64,000 nucleotides of DNA from Indolivaga capnocytophagoides DSM 22835 (GTDB lineage Bacteria > Bacteroidota > Bacteroidia > Bacteroidales > Dysgonomonadaceae), in assembly GCF_000426485.1 (NCBI RefSeq), contig NZ_AUFL01000021.1, forward strand, positions 1-64,000, given 5' to 3'. Under the pieces are notes generated by a model. That model made no database searches, was not told the origin of the DNA, and saw only the letters and a list, made by a program, of their open reading frames with translations. Shown in pieces: positions 18,469 to 28,336 of this stretch. Position 1 is the stretch's first letter. Every line of letters starts with the position of its first letter. Made by a program: the position numbers and the translations under genes.

Positions 18469-19590
18469 ATGTCGCTCCTGAATCTAAGGTCTTTACTTAT
18501 TATCAGTACCTTTATCCTCTTATTCGCATCTTGCGGAAAAAAGGATAACACCAATTTTAAAGTTCAGGGAAAACTTGAAAACCTGACAGTCTCGAATCTA
18601 TATGCCGTTAGGGAAGTATCAGGTGACTCTGTTATTATCGACACAATCGAGGTAAATAAAAGAGGTGAATTTACTTATAAAGGGATCGTGAACGAGCCAA
18701 CTTTGGTCAACTTATATTGCGGAGACGACAAAGCTCAGATCACATTCTTTTTAGAACCCGGATATGATCTTAACCTGAAAGCAGACGCTTCGGATTTTGG
18801 TTTGGCTGAACTGAAAGGGGGAAAGGTTAATGACGACCTAATGGCTTTTAAAACAGAAAACCTCAATCTACTTCAGACTCGATGTCGTATTCTGAGCAAA
18901 CACCAAAATATGGATCCTGCCGAACTAAAGAATATAAACTTTCAGCTTGCCAGATGTGTTCGTGAATATGTGGAAAAGAACCCCGGAAAAATAGCCAGTG
19001 TAGTTTTAATGAATGACTATTCGGTCAACAATATATCACCGGAACTATTAGGAAATGATATAAACTCGTTGAAAGGAGATGCTGCCAATTTTTACCTCAC
19101 AACATCTTTAAAGAACTATTATGACAGGGTACGAATATCTGCTGTAGGCTCTGTAGCTCCGGACTTCACGTTGATAAGTTCGAAAGGTAAAGATGTAAGC
19201 CTGAAAGATTTTAGAGGAAAAGATGTTTTACTGATCTTCGATATAAAAGAAGCTCCGTTGAACATCAAGTACTTTGACGAATTGAAAGAGACTCAGAAAA
19301 AGTTAAAAGACAAAGTTAGCTTTCTGGCAATAGTTATTGATGTTGAAGGGAAATCGCCGGATTCTCAAACCGTAGAGATAGCCAATTCTCTAGACTGGAC
19401 TGTTTTACTTGACGGCAGAAAATGGAGTTCCAAAGTAGTAAAGAAATACAATGTAACATCTGCACCCTATATGATTTTGGTATCGGCAGACGGAATCATT
19501 CTTGAAAGGGATGTAAACATAACTTCCCTACTGTCAAGATACGAAAACAAGGATAAAAAAGACGAAAAAGCAGTAGATAAGACTCGCTAA
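18469..19590 (+). CDS. Thioredoxin-fold lipoprotein with DUF4369-like N-terminus, no CxxC
   Basis: A 373-residue predicted lipoprotein; the lipobox FASC places the lipidated cysteine at residue 22. Residues 30-130 resemble DUF4369, and from about 212 the AhpC/TSA-thioredoxin pattern starts (APDFTLISSKGKDVSLKDFRGK). At the place where TlpA/ResA proteins have WCxxC, this one reads IKEAPLNI, so the redox cysteines are absent. The cis-proline region (TSAPYMILV) is kept. It is therefore unlikely to be a classical disulfide reductase; binding or structural roles are possible. The C-terminus is lysine/aspartate-rich. Preceded by a long repeat copy. Confidence 0.75.
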   Translation: MSLLNLRSLLIISTFILLFASCGKKDNTNFKVQGKLENLTVSNLYAVREVSGDSVIIDTIEVNKRGEFTYKGIVNEPTLVNLYCGDDKAQITFFLEPGYDLNLKADASDFGLAELKGGKVNDDLMAFKTENLNLLQTRCRILSKHQNMDPAELKNINFQLARCVREYVEKNPGKIASVVLMNDYSVNNISPELLGNDINSLKGDAANFYLTTSLKNYYDRVRISAVGSVAPDFTLISSKGKDVSLKDFRGKDVLLIFDIKEAPLNIKYFDELKETQKKLKDKVSFLAIVIDVEGKSPDSQTVEIANSLDWTVLLDGRKWSSKVVKKYNVTSAPYMILVSADGIILERDVNITSLLSRYENKDKKDEKAVDKTR

Positions 19591-19606
19591 AGTCCTATAT
19601 TTCCTT

Positions 19607-19614
19607 TATATTTG
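19607..19614 (+). promoter_or_regulatory. Predicted -7 box of the ComM/YifB gene
   Basis: TATATTTG lies 29 bases before the ATG at 19644, at typical distance. The -33 box is not clear. Confidence 0.4.
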
Positions 19615-19643
19615 TCTCTGAACAACATTTATTCTACGCAAAC

Positions 19644-21185
19644 ATGCTGGTAAAAGTATTCGGAGCTGCCGTACAAGGGATTGACGCCACACTAATTACG
19701 ATAGAAGTTAATTGCTCAAAAGGCATAAAATTTATGCTGGTTGGGTTACCTGATGCATCTGTAAAAGAGAGTCACGAACGTATCATATCTGCATTACAGG
19801 TAAATGGCTACAAGTTTCCACGACAACAAGTCATCATAAACATGTCCCCGGCTGACATCAAGAAAGAAGGTTCTTCTTATGACCTGCCTTTAGCAATCGG
19901 CATAATGGCAGCTTCAGATAGCTTGGAATCTGATGACCTTGAAAATTATATGTTAATGGGTGAATTATCTTTAGACGGAACAATCCTTCCTGTAAAAGGA
20001 GTTCTGCCAATCGCTATAAAAGCCAGGGAATTAGGATTTAAGGGATTAATAGTTCCCTTGAAAAATGCCAAAGAGGCTGCCGTCGTTAACAATCTGAATG
20101 TATATGGTGTCGAAAAATTGACAGAAGTAGTAGACTTCTTTAACGGAAAAGGATCTCTTCAAAGAACGGAGATCAATACACGGGAAGAATTTTTGAAGAA
20201 ACAATTCGATTTTGAATTTGATTTTTCAGATGTAAAAGGACAGGAAAATGTCAAAAGGGCAATAGAAGTTGCTGCTGCCGGTGGTCATAATATCATAATG
20301 ATAGGACCTCCCGGAGCAGGGAAATCAATGATGGCAAAACGTATACCGACCATATTACCTCCCTTTTCTTTACAGGAAGCCCTCGAAACAACAAAAATAC
20401 ACAGTGTTGCAGGTCGGATGAACACTGACACCTCATTAATGTCGGTACGTCCATTCAGATCTCCACACCACACTATATCAGATGTGGCAATGGTTGGAGG
20501 AGGTGTTTACCCTCAACCCGGAGAGATCAGTCTGGCCCACAACGGAGTTCTTTTTCTGGATGAACTGCCCGAATTTAACAAAAGTGTACTCGAAGTATTA
20601 AGACAACCACTCGAAGACCGTAATATCTGTATATCACGGGCAAAATTCTCGGTTGAATATCCGGCAAGTTTTATGCTGATATCATCTATGAACCCTTGTC
20701 CATGCGGATACTACAACCACCCCGAAAAACCATGTGTTTGTTCACAAGGGATGGTGCAGAAGTACCTGAACAAGATATCAGGGCCATTACTCGATCGAAT
20801 TGATATTCAGATAGAGATAGTACCGGTTCCCTTTGATAAAATATCAAGTGCCGGGACATCCGAGAACAGCGAGTCTATACGTAAACGAGTCATTAAAGCC
20901 AGAGAAATACAAGCAGAAAGATTTAAAGATGAAGAAAAGACGCATTGTAATGCCCAGATGACCTCTAAGCTGATGCGCAAGTATGCAACTCCTGACGAAA
21001 CAGGGCTTTCGCTTCTGAAACAAGCAATGGATATGTTTAATTTGTCGGCCAGAGCTTACGACCGCATACTCAAGGTATCTCGTACGATAGCGGATCTGGA
21101 CGGATCTCCGGATATTAAATCCAACCATCTGGCTGAAGCTATTAACTATAGAAATCTCGATCGCGAAAACTGGGCGAATAAATAG
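19644..21185 (+). CDS. YifB/ComM-family Mg-chelatase-like AAA+ ATPase
   Basis: A 513-residue protein with an N-terminal Lon-protease-like (ChlI) domain (about 1-170) and an AAA+ domain with Walker A GPPGAGKS at 221-228. Walker B LFLDELPEF, the cysteine-rich MNPCPCGYYNH..KPCVC element and a C-terminal helical Mg-chelatase domain follow. In Vibrio and Haemophilus, ComM is a hexameric branch-migration helicase that helps integrate transformed DNA. The Bacteroidota member is usually called YifB and its role there is less clear. Monocistronic by spacing. Length matches the family. Confidence 0.92.
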   Translation: MLVKVFGAAVQGIDATLITIEVNCSKGIKFMLVGLPDASVKESHERIISALQVNGYKFPRQQVIINMSPADIKKEGSSYDLPLAIGIMAASDSLESDDLENYMLMGELSLDGTILPVKGVLPIAIKARELGFKGLIVPLKNAKEAAVVNNLNVYGVEKLTEVVDFFNGKGSLQRTEINTREEFLKKQFDFEFDFSDVKGQENVKRAIEVAAAGGHNIIMIGPPGAGKSMMAKRIPTILPPFSLQEALETTKIHSVAGRMNTDTSLMSVRPFRSPHHTISDVAMVGGGVYPQPGEISLAHNGVLFLDELPEFNKSVLEVLRQPLEDRNICISRAKFSVEYPASFMLISSMNPCPCGYYNHPEKPCVCSQGMVQKYLNKISGPLLDRIDIQIEIVPVPFDKISSAGTSENSESIRKRVIKAREIQAERFKDEEKTHCNAQMTSKLMRKYATPDETGLSLLKQAMDMFNLSARAYDRILKVSRTIADLDGSPDIKSNHLAEAINYRNLDRENWANK

Positions 21186-21320
21186 GTTCTTGAAAAGCTT
21201 TTAATTATATTTGTCAACATTATATATTAATGAGGGAGATGTTATTACTTGTTTGCAAGGTGAGAATCGTGTATATGAGTGATTATATCTCTTTGTTTAT
21301 TAATACAGTAAAATAGATTT

Positions 21321-21929
21321 ATGAAATTTACAGACTTAAGTAATTCCATCTTTGATAGAGTAATTGAGGATTATCACAAAACAGATGATGTAGATACAGC
21401 ATTATCTAATCCTTTCGAGCTAAAAACTATAGAATACTATCTATACCTTAAAAACTGGATTGACACCGTACAATGGCATCTGGAAGATATCATTCGTGAT
21501 CCGAATATAGATCCTGTGAAAGCTTTATGTATTAAAAGAAGAATCGACAAATCGAATCAGGACAGGACAGATTTGGTAGAATTAATCGACAGCTATTTTC
21601 TTGATAAGTACAAAGATGTCAAACCAAGTCCTAATGCTAAAATAAACACAGAGAGTCCGGCTTGGGCTATAGACCGCCTGTCTATCCTCGCCCTTAAGAT
21701 TTATCACATGCATCAGGAAGCTACTCGTGAAGATGCTGATGCTTCACATAAAGAACAATGCCAGAACAAGTTGAACATTCTTCTGGAACAACGAAAAGAC
21801 TTATCCTCGGCTATAAGCGATTTATTGGAAGATATAGGAGCCGGAAGAAAATACATGAAGGTTTATAAACAAATGAAAATGTATAATGATCCTGACTTAA
21901 ATCCTGTTCTATACGAGAAAAAGAAGTAG
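21321..21929 (+). CDS. DUF4254-family protein
   Basis: A 202-residue, mostly helical cytoplasmic protein matching DUF4254, a Bacteroidota family of unknown function. Charged helices with motifs such as NPFELKTIEYYLYLKNW and SPAWAIDRLSILALKIYHM can be seen. There is no signal peptide or membrane segment. The two glycosyltransferase genes follow in the same direction after 64 bases, which hints at a link with surface-glycan synthesis, but that is context only. Confidence 0.75.
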   Translation: MKFTDLSNSIFDRVIEDYHKTDDVDTALSNPFELKTIEYYLYLKNWIDTVQWHLEDIIRDPNIDPVKALCIKRRIDKSNQDRTDLVELIDSYFLDKYKDVKPSPNAKINTESPAWAIDRLSILALKIYHMHQEATREDADASHKEQCQNKLNILLEQRKDLSSAISDLLEDIGAGRKYMKVYKQMKMYNDPDLNPVLYEKKK

Positions 21930-21993
21930 TTTTTTCAACCTTTGTCTAACTTGAAAATCGGCCAAAAAAAATACACGAAAACAAACAACAACA

Positions 21994-23046
21994 ATGGCTA
22001 GAATTTTAATAACCAGGTTATCTTCATTTGGAGACGTGGCTATGTTAGTACCTGTAGTATTCTCTGTGGCAGCTCGCTATCCACAGGATCGCTTCATTGT
22101 ACTGACCAGAAAGTCGTTTGCTCCACTGTTTGAAAACCTGGGATTCAATATTAACGCTGTAACATTTGATCCGTCTAAACGTCATAAGGGATTATTGGGT
22201 ACATTCAAGCTTTTGATCAGTGTGATCAAATACAATTATTCACATGTAGCAGATGTGCATGATGTGCTTCGTACCAAGCTGATAAGAGGCTGTATGTCTA
22301 TGCTCTTTAAGAAAACGGCACACATAGAAAAGGGCAGAAGCGAAAAGAAGCAGATGATTACATCGAAAGAACTATATCCGCCTCTGAAGCCAACTTACGA
22401 AAGATACATGGAGGTTTTCGATAAAATCGGATTTCCATCAGAAATGGTTTTCAAAAACTTCTTTGAGTTTAAAGAAAGATCGTTATATCCCCTCCGGGCA
22501 ATAGTCACAGAGAAAGACTGTACCTGGATTGGAATTGCTCCATTCGCAAAACATGCTGAAAAAGTATATCCTCTAGATAAAATGGAGAATGTCGTAAAGA
22601 GTTTAAACGAAAAATCGCCTATAAAAATATTCTTATTCGGATCGGGAACTCAAGAACGAGAAATCCTTGATAGCTGGGAAAACAAATACGAGAATGTAAT
22701 ATGTGCTTCGGGTAAAATAAACCTGATTAATGAGCTATTGCTTATCTCTTATCTGGATATAATGATCTCTATGGATTCTGCAAACATGCACCTTGCCTCG
22801 TTGGTAGAAACTCCGGTTGTTTCTATTTGGGGAGCCACACACCCAAGCTTAGGCTTCTATGGATTTAAGCAGGATATAAAAAATGCCATTCAAACAGAAT
22901 TGGAATGCCGTCCTTGCTCTGTCTTTGGCGATAAACCATGTTTCAGAAATGATCTTGCCTGTCTGAATGAGATACCGGAAAACGAAGTTTTGAAAAGAGT
23001 CATGAATGTTTTACATGAACATGGCTTGAATGAGATAGAACAATGA
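21994..23046 (+). CDS. Glycosyltransferase family 9 (heptosyltransferase-like)
   Basis: A 350-residue GT-B-fold enzyme of the ADP-heptose:LPS heptosyltransferase family. It begins with the nucleotide-binding strand pattern RILITRLSSFGDVAMLVPV, and the C-terminal half contains ISMDSANMHLASLVETPVVSIWGATHP, the donor-binding region of family 9. A Cys-rich element CRPCSVFGDKPC..CL typical of Bacteroidota members follows. Probably adds a sugar to the lipid A core. Its stop overlaps the start of the next glycosyltransferase by four bases (ATGA), implying translational coupling. Confidence 0.88.
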   Translation: MARILITRLSSFGDVAMLVPVVFSVAARYPQDRFIVLTRKSFAPLFENLGFNINAVTFDPSKRHKGLLGTFKLLISVIKYNYSHVADVHDVLRTKLIRGCMSMLFKKTAHIEKGRSEKKQMITSKELYPPLKPTYERYMEVFDKIGFPSEMVFKNFFEFKERSLYPLRAIVTEKDCTWIGIAPFAKHAEKVYPLDKMENVVKSLNEKSPIKIFLFGSGTQEREILDSWENKYENVICASGKINLINELLLISYLDIMISMDSANMHLASLVETPVVSIWGATHPSLGFYGFKQDIKNAIQTELECRPCSVFGDKPCFRNDLACLNEIPENEVLKRVMNVLHEHGLNEIEQ

Positions 23047-24167
23047 AAATAGTAATATTATCACCTTTCTACCCTTACAGAGGAGGGATGGCTCAATTCA
23101 GCGGCCGATTGTATGAAGAGTTAAAGATTGATCATGAAGTGCAAGCCTTTAACTTTTCCATGCTTTATCCGTCCTTTCTCTTTCCGGGAAAAACACAATA
23201 TATAACTGAAGGTGATTCCGCTCAGATCATACATTCCGAAAGAGCACTCAACAGCATCAACCCGTTATCTTATTATAAGACAGCTTCGCAGATAAACCGC
23301 TTTAAACCGGATATACTGATTGTTCCATACTGGATGTCTTTTCTGTCTCCGGCTCTGGGCAGCGTTTGCCGTCTTATCAACAAAAAGACTAAAATTATAG
23401 GATTGATTCACAATGCAATACCTCATGAAAAGCGTTTCTTTGATAAACCATTAGCAAAATATTTCTTTTCTGCATGCGATGGATTTATTGCTCTAAGCGA
23501 TCCGGTTAGAGACGATCTGAAGGCTATTATCCAGAACAAACCGATACTTGTAAGCCCTCATCCGATATATGACCACTACAGCCTTAAGACAAGCAAAAAT
23601 GAAGCAGCTTTAAAACTTGGAACGGATAGGACCAAAAAGACACTCTTGTTTTTCGGTTTGATCCGAGAATATAAAGGCTTGGATATCCTGCTGAAAGCAA
23701 TGAATCTGTTAAATGATCAATATCAGCTTATCATTGCAGGCGAATGCTATGGAGACTTCAAAAAGTATCAGGACATTATAGATACCCTGCACAATAAGAC
23801 CAACATCAAAGTACTTGAAGAGTATATTCCGGATGAAATGGTTTCGACCTTATTTTCAGCATCAGACATACTTGTTCTCCCCTACAGAGATGCAACACAA
23901 AGCGGTGTAGTAGCTGTCGCTTACCAGATGGAAACACCTCTTATCGCAACGAATGTAGGAGCATTAGGAGAGACAGTCAGAAAAGGATCTACAGGTATGG
24001 TTGTAAACAATGCGACACCAGAGGAATTAGCAAATTCAATCGTTCAATATTTCGAAAAAGAGGCTGCTAATAAAGCAATATATACAAAGAATATAATCCT
24101 CGAAAAACAAAGACTCTCATGGAAGTCCTTCTCTAAATCAATTCTCGAATTTTACTCCTCAATATAA
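23043..24167 (+). CDS. Glycosyltransferase family 4
   Basis: A 374-residue GT-B enzyme. The N-terminus has the glycine-rich acceptor motif SPFYPYRGGMAQFS. The C-terminal domain shows FFGLIREYKGLDILLKA and the E-x7-E region DATQSGVVAVAYQMETPLIATN typical of GT4. Translationally coupled to the GT9 gene. Likely extends a lipopolysaccharide core or related glycan; donor and linkage unknown. Converges on folE with only six bases between the stops. Confidence 0.87.
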   Translation: MKIVILSPFYPYRGGMAQFSGRLYEELKIDHEVQAFNFSMLYPSFLFPGKTQYITEGDSAQIIHSERALNSINPLSYYKTASQINRFKPDILIVPYWMSFLSPALGSVCRLINKKTKIIGLIHNAIPHEKRFFDKPLAKYFFSACDGFIALSDPVRDDLKAIIQNKPILVSPHPIYDHYSLKTSKNEAALKLGTDRTKKTLLFFGLIREYKGLDILLKAMNLLNDQYQLIIAGECYGDFKKYQDIIDTLHNKTNIKVLEEYIPDEMVSTLFSASDILVLPYRDATQSGVVAVAYQMETPLIATNVGALGETVRKGSTGMVVNNATPEELANSIVQYFEKEAANKAIYTKNIILEKQRLSWKSFSKSILEFYSSI

Positions 24168-24173
24168 AACAGA

Positions 24174-24749
24174 CTATTTGATAAGATTGATGAACTCCTC
24201 ACGGGTTTTTGCCTGATTAAATGCTCCGGTAAAGTCCGAAGTCGTAGTAGTTGAATTTTGTTTCTGTACCCCACGCATTTGCATACACATATGCTGAGCT
24301 TCTATCACCACCATTACCCCCAAAGGATTCAGGGTTTCCTGAAGACAATCTTTTATTTGCGTAGTTAATCTTTCCTGCACCTGTAAACGTCTCGAAAATA
24401 TATCAACAATACGCGGTATTTTGCTTAATCCGGTTATATATCCATTAGGAATATATGCGACATGTGCTTTACCCCAAAAAGGCAGCATATGATGTTCGCA
24501 GAGTGAATAGAAGTCTATATCTTTCACTATAACCATTTGTTTATAATCTTCTTTGAAAAGAGCCTTACGAAGCACCTCCTGAGGGTCTTCAGTATATCCG
24601 CTTGTAAGAAACTGCATGGCCTTGGCTACACGCTCCGGAGTATCCAATAAACCTTCTCTGCTTACATCTTCTCCCAACAGGCTGATAATACCCTTATAGT
24701 TTTCTGCTAATATCGATGTCTTCTGATCTTTGCTATCTGTTGACGGCAT
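24174..24749 (-). CDS. folE: GTP cyclohydrolase I
   Basis: A 191-residue type I GTP cyclohydrolase, first enzyme of folate/tetrahydrobiopterin-type pterin synthesis (GTP to dihydroneopterin triphosphate). Zinc ligands are C84 and H87 in CEHHMLPF and C155 in HMCMQMRG. The substrate-binding stretch [11 protein letters not shown] is intact. Length is typical. It is the last gene of a minus-strand cluster with DUF1599, a DoxX protein, tpiA and a SPOR protein, an order I recall as common in Bacteroidales. Confidence 0.95.
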   Translation of the reverse strand: MPSTDSKDQKTSILAENYKGIISLLGEDVSREGLLDTPERVAKAMQFLTSGYTEDPQEVLRKALFKEDYKQMVIVKDIDFYSLCEHHMLPFWGKAHVAYIPNGYITGLSKIPRIVDIFSRRLQVQERLTTQIKDCLQETLNPLGVMVVIEAQHMCMQMRGVQKQNSTTTTSDFTGAFNQAKTREEFINLIK

Positions 24750-24807
24750 TTCTTTTTCTTATAATTATACCGGATCAGAATATCTGAAACGGCTGTTTAT
24801 TACACGT

Positions 24808-24824
24808 TTAAGGACTCAGACTTG
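24808..24824 (+). repeat. Degenerate palindromic repeat between the SPOR gene and folE
   Basis: TTAAGGACTCAGACTTG is a diverged head copy that ends one base from the stop codon of the minus-strand SPOR gene. Confidence 0.45.
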
Positions 24825-24825
24825 C

Positions 24826-25350
24826 TTAGTCTACGGCTACTTTTATTACATCTTCCACAATTCGCATTTCTCGTCCGAATGAAGGTAATTTATCTTTCAT
24901 TTCCGACAAAGCCTGCTGAGCTTGTTCATGTGTTTTAAAATTACCGACTCTCACTCTCCATACCGGAGATGCATATGATATAGTCGCATCCATATTAGGA
25001 TATGCAGATTGCACAGCATCCTTACGATACTGAGCTTCATTTTTAGAGCGTTTCTGATCACTCCCGCTATATACCTGAATACGATAACCTTTTGCCTTTA
25101 CAAAAGTTTTGGTAGAGTTATTATCGGAAACTACCGATAACTGAGACTCGACATCAGTCGTTCCCGATGTCGAAGCACTGGTTCTGACTGTAGAACCCAC
25201 CATGTTTTTTATAGCATCATCCTGATAAATAACAACTTTACCCTGTCCTGCTTTAGTTGTATTCAAATCATCTGTAATAGACTTATTCTGCGCTATAACC
25301 GAAAGGCTGCAGCTTAACAATATAAAAAATATGCAAGTAAGTTTATTCAT
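24826..25350 (-). CDS. SPOR-domain exported protein
   Basis: A 174-residue protein with a Sec signal peptide (cleavage near VIAQN, residue 21). A variable linker follows and then a C-terminal SPOR domain (about 95-172) with GYRIQVYSGSDQKRSKNEA and WRVRVGNFKTHEQAQQAL. SPOR domains bind peptidoglycan stripped of stem peptides, often at division sites, so a periplasmic cell-wall role is likely. It sits in the tpiA-folE cluster; a palindromic repeat head lies nine bases before its ATG. Confidence 0.85.
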   Translation of the reverse strand: MNKLTCIFFILLSCSLSVIAQNKSITDDLNTTKAGQGKVVIYQDDAIKNMVGSTVRTSASTSGTTDVESQLSVVSDNNSTKTFVKAKGYRIQVYSGSDQKRSKNEAQYRKDAVQSAYPNMDATISYASPVWRVRVGNFKTHEQAQQALSEMKDKLPSFGREMRIVEDVIKVAVD

Positions 25351-25358
25351 AATTTACT

Positions 25359-25374
25359 AAGGTCGACAGACCTG
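25359..25374 (+). repeat. Palindromic repeat head before the SPOR gene
   Basis: AAGGTCGACAGACCTG keeps the arms AGGTC/GACCT around a four-base loop, in the short leader of the minus-strand gene. Confidence 0.6.
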
Positions 25375-25414
25375 TTTTTGCTAAATAATAGATTCTGCTA
25401 TCTTATCTAAAGAT

Positions 25415-25448
25415 AATACGGAGAGAGAGTATACTCCAACTCCGTATT
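25415..25448. repeat. Intercistronic hairpin after tpiA
   Basis: AATACGGAG (25415-25423) pairs perfectly with CTCCGTATT (25440-25448), loop 16 bases, 15 bases beyond the tpiA stop. There is no T-tract after it on the minus strand, so it looks like an mRNA-stabilising or weak terminating hairpin rather than a classical terminator. Confidence 0.55.
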
Positions 25449-25462
25449 ACTCATATTATTTC

Positions 25463-26221
25463 TTAGAATGCGTCGATAATAGGCATAAATTTATCAACTT
25501 CAAGAGAAGCTCCACCGATAAGACCACCGTCTACATCAGGATTTGCAAACAATTCTTTTGCATTTGATGCATTACAGCTACCGCCGTAAAGGATAGAGAT
25601 ACCGTCAGCCACTTCTTTACCATATTTATCAACGATAGTTTTACGGATAAATGCATGCATTTCCTGAGCCTGAGCAGAAGTTGCAGTTTTACCTGTACCG
25701 ATAGCCCAAACAGGCTCATAAGCTAATACGATCTTAGAAAAATCTTCGGCAGATAGCGCAAACAAAGCATTCTCGATTTGAGATTTTACAACAACTTCTT
25801 GTTTGTTAGATTCTCTTTCTTCCAATACTTCACCTATACAGAAGATCGGAGTAAGTCCGTTAGCCAAAGCCAAAACTACTTTTTCTTTGAGAGTAGCATC
25901 AGTTTCTCCATAATAAGTACGACGTTCTGAGTGACCAAGAATCACATATTTAGCACCTGTCGATGCTATCATTGCAGCCGAAACTTCTCCGGTATAAGCT
26001 CCAGATACTTTATCTGCACAGTTTTGAGCTGCAACACCGATTTTTTTATCACCGATAGAAGCTACTGCATTAACCAAATGTATAAACGGAGTACCTAGTA
26101 CCACATCGCAATTTACTTTATCTCTATCAGCTAGAGCTACTTTAAGTGCATCTACTAAAGCTAAACCTTCTTGAAGAGTTTTATTCATCTTCCAGTTTCC
26201 GGCAACGATATTCTTTCTCAT
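25463..26221 (-). CDS. tpiA: Triose-phosphate isomerase
   Basis: A 252-residue TIM-barrel enzyme interconverting dihydroxyacetone phosphate and glyceraldehyde 3-phosphate in glycolysis and gluconeogenesis. Catalytic Lys11 (GNWKMNK), His97 (LGHSERR) and Glu169 ([12 protein letters not shown]) are all present, as is the phosphate-binding YGGSCN near the end. Complete and of normal length. Forms part of the DUF1599-DoxX-tpiA-SPOR-folE cluster; a hairpin follows the stop. Confidence 0.97.
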   Translation of the reverse strand: MRKNIVAGNWKMNKTLQEGLALVDALKVALADRDKVNCDVVLGTPFIHLVNAVASIGDKKIGVAAQNCADKVSGAYTGEVSAAMIASTGAKYVILGHSERRTYYGETDATLKEKVVLALANGLTPIFCIGEVLEERESNKQEVVVKSQIENALFALSAEDFSKIVLAYEPVWAIGTGKTATSAQAQEMHAFIRKTIVDKYGKEVADGISILYGGSCNASNAKELFANPDVDGGLIGGASLEVDKFMPIIDAF

Positions 26222-26263
26222 AATGGTATGATATTATATAATATAAAAAATTTAACAATATTC

Positions 26264-27604
26264 TCAATTCTTATTTTCCTCCGGCTCCTTTATCTCTGTA
26301 GGAGCTACACTTTTCCTATGGTACAATAACGCATCCAGAATCTTAACTATAACCAAAGGTACAAAGAACAAGAGGATTATCTTTGTTATATCCCGGGTAT
26401 TAGGAAAATTATCTTTTTCGGGATGACCTACTGACAATTTTTCAATCGGTTTGTTCAGCATTCTTTCTTCGGGCACATCTTTATCTCCCCATTTGTTTAT
26501 GATAACTCCATTCTTTATTAATAAAAGTCCCGGATTTGATCTCGTTATCGTTTTGAGCGTACGTTCATCAGTCAGGCAATAATCAAAATTGGTAATATTC
26601 TTATTTTCCTGGCTTAGAATAGTATCACGTGGAGATGATGTCAGACAATAGAATTTATAACCGTAATCTTTCGCATAATTATTGACATCTTCAAAATTAC
26701 CCAGATTATTAATTCTCATTTCAGGCAAAGAATACGCAATCATCAGAAAGGTATAGTTTGTATCGGTCAATACCTCGTTGGTTATATCTTCTTCGGCTTC
26801 TATCTTTGTCTTCTGCCTATTCAGATAAAGCCTGTTTATCGAAAAATCATGAATAACAGGTTCTTCTCCTTCTTTTATGACTTTATTATAACGATCTACA
26901 AACACCCAGGTAGAATCCTCCCACGGATAATTATCTTCTGTGAATTCTTTCTTCACCCCGTCTTTTTCATAGATAAAAGTATTCTCATAAACAGGAGCTT
27001 TATCTCCTTCCACAGTCATCAGCTTAGGAATATCCGCTCCGATCTTATAGGGACGAAAATCGATCATCGGCTCATTGCTTGTATTGTATATACAAAAAAC
27101 GATCCCGCAAATAATAATATACAATGATACAAGCCAATAGAATTTGCCGGTAAATAGATTAGTAATTCTTTCATACCACAAAAGAGTGGCTACAGAACAT
27201 GCCATCAAAACAATATTCTTGAAAAATGTTTCCCAATTGGTAATAATCAGGGCATCTCCAAAACACCCGCAATCTTTTACAGGATTAGCTATTGCCAGAT
27301 ACAAAGTCAAAGGGGTCATAAAAAGCATCACGAGAAACAACAGACGTGATGTCCATTTGCGATAGAGTCCAAAGAGCATAAATATGCCGAGACACAATTC
27401 GCCTGCACACAAAATAATAGATATGGGTAACGATAAGTACAACAGATCCGAAAAGCCGAATGAAGTAAGATAATCCTGTACTTTATAGGCTGTTCCCAAA
27501 GGATCTATCGACTTGACAAAACCCGAAAATATAAAGGTAGCCCCAAGCAAAACCCGAGCTATCTCTACTAAAATTTTCTCTATAAGTGATTTAGTCTTAC
27601 CCAT
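26264..27604 (-). CDS. DoxX-like membrane protein (BT_3928 family)
   Basis: With the ATG at 27604 the protein has 446 residues; the frame extends four codons upstream to a TTG, which I do not use. The first 130 residues hold four membrane helices with the DoxX/MauE pattern (ARVLLGATFIFSGFVKSIDP). A long soluble, probably periplasmic, region follows (about 180-400), with a thioredoxin-like flavour but no evident CxxC, and then a last membrane helix and basic tail. Its position directly before tpiA is typical of Bacteroidales. Function unknown; a respiratory or redox role is only suggested by DoxX. Confidence 0.78.
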   Translation of the reverse strand: MGKTKSLIEKILVEIARVLLGATFIFSGFVKSIDPLGTAYKVQDYLTSFGFSDLLYLSLPISIILCAGELCLGIFMLFGLYRKWTSRLLFLVMLFMTPLTLYLAIANPVKDCGCFGDALIITNWETFFKNIVLMACSVATLLWYERITNLFTGKFYWLVSLYIIICGIVFCIYNTSNEPMIDFRPYKIGADIPKLMTVEGDKAPVYENTFIYEKDGVKKEFTEDNYPWEDSTWVFVDRYNKVIKEGEEPVIHDFSINRLYLNRQKTKIEAEEDITNEVLTDTNYTFLMIAYSLPEMRINNLGNFEDVNNYAKDYGYKFYCLTSSPRDTILSQENKNITNFDYCLTDERTLKTITRSNPGLLLIKNGVIINKWGDKDVPEERMLNKPIEKLSVGHPEKDNFPNTRDITKIILLFFVPLVIVKILDALLYHRKSVAPTEIKEPEENKN

Positions 27605-27628
27605 CAATACCTGCAAAATATCGAATAA

Positions 27629-28180
27629 TTATTCTTCGTCTTCCGGATAATTTAGTTTGATAAGCCCAAATATCGAATAATTAATCATATCCATATAATT
27701 GGCATCTACACCTTCAGACACAATAGTTTGTCCTTCGTTATTCTCTATTTGTTTTGTTCTGAACAACTTCACCAAGATAAGATCAGTATACGAGCTGATA
27801 CGCATACTTCTCCAAGCCTCTCCATAATCATGATTTTTAGCAAACATCAGATTTTTAGTCTGCAACATATGCTTATCATACAACTCCATTGCCCGATCGG
27901 TTGTGATATCAATCCCATCGTTATGCCCTAATTCGAGTTGGATCAATGCTACAATTCCATAATTTACAATACCTATAAATTCGGAAGCAATACCTTCATC
28001 TACTTTAGTCACACCTTTTTCTTCGATACTCCTGATTCTTTTTGCTTTTATAAGAATCTGGTCAGTTACCGATTGCGGGCGAAGTATTCTCCACGATGCT
28101 CCGTAATCAGTCAGTTTCTTTTTGAATAAGTCCCTGCATATCGAGATAATGTGTTCAAATTGTTGTTCGGTATTTGGCAT
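27629..28180 (-). CDS. DUF1599-family protein
   Basis: A 183-residue cytoplasmic protein matching DUF1599. It contains two similar halves: KKLTDYGASWRILRPQSVTDQILIKAKRI and KNHDYGEAWRSMRISSYTDLILVKLFRT, an internal duplication with the shared DYGxxWR motif. This family resembles nucleotide-metabolism proteins of the MazG/dUTPase-like all-alpha type in layout, but no activity is proven. First gene of the tpiA-folE cluster. Confidence 0.8.
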   Translation of the reverse strand: MPNTEQQFEHIISICRDLFKKKLTDYGASWRILRPQSVTDQILIKAKRIRSIEEKGVTKVDEGIASEFIGIVNYGIVALIQLELGHNDGIDITTDRAMELYDKHMLQTKNLMFAKNHDYGEAWRSMRISSYTDLILVKLFRTKQIENNEGQTIVSEGVDANYMDMINYSIFGLIKLNYPEDEE

Positions 28181-28317
28181 CTTTTCTATATAGATAAATT
28201 AATTGAAACCATGTCTTAATCAGCAGAAAGCATTTGATACTCTATTCAAAATAGCAACTATCTGCTGTTGTCACATTTGACCAATCAAACAAAAGCCTGG
28301 AGGTCTTTCCTTCTATG

Positions 28318-28325
28318 CAAAGGTA
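28318..28325 (-). promoter_or_regulatory. Possible -7 box of the DUF1599-folE cluster
   Basis: CAAAGGTA on the plus strand reads TACCTTTG on the minus strand, about 140 bases before the first gene. The -33 element is unclear. Confidence 0.35.
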
Positions 28326-28336
28326 TGAAAAAAAAC

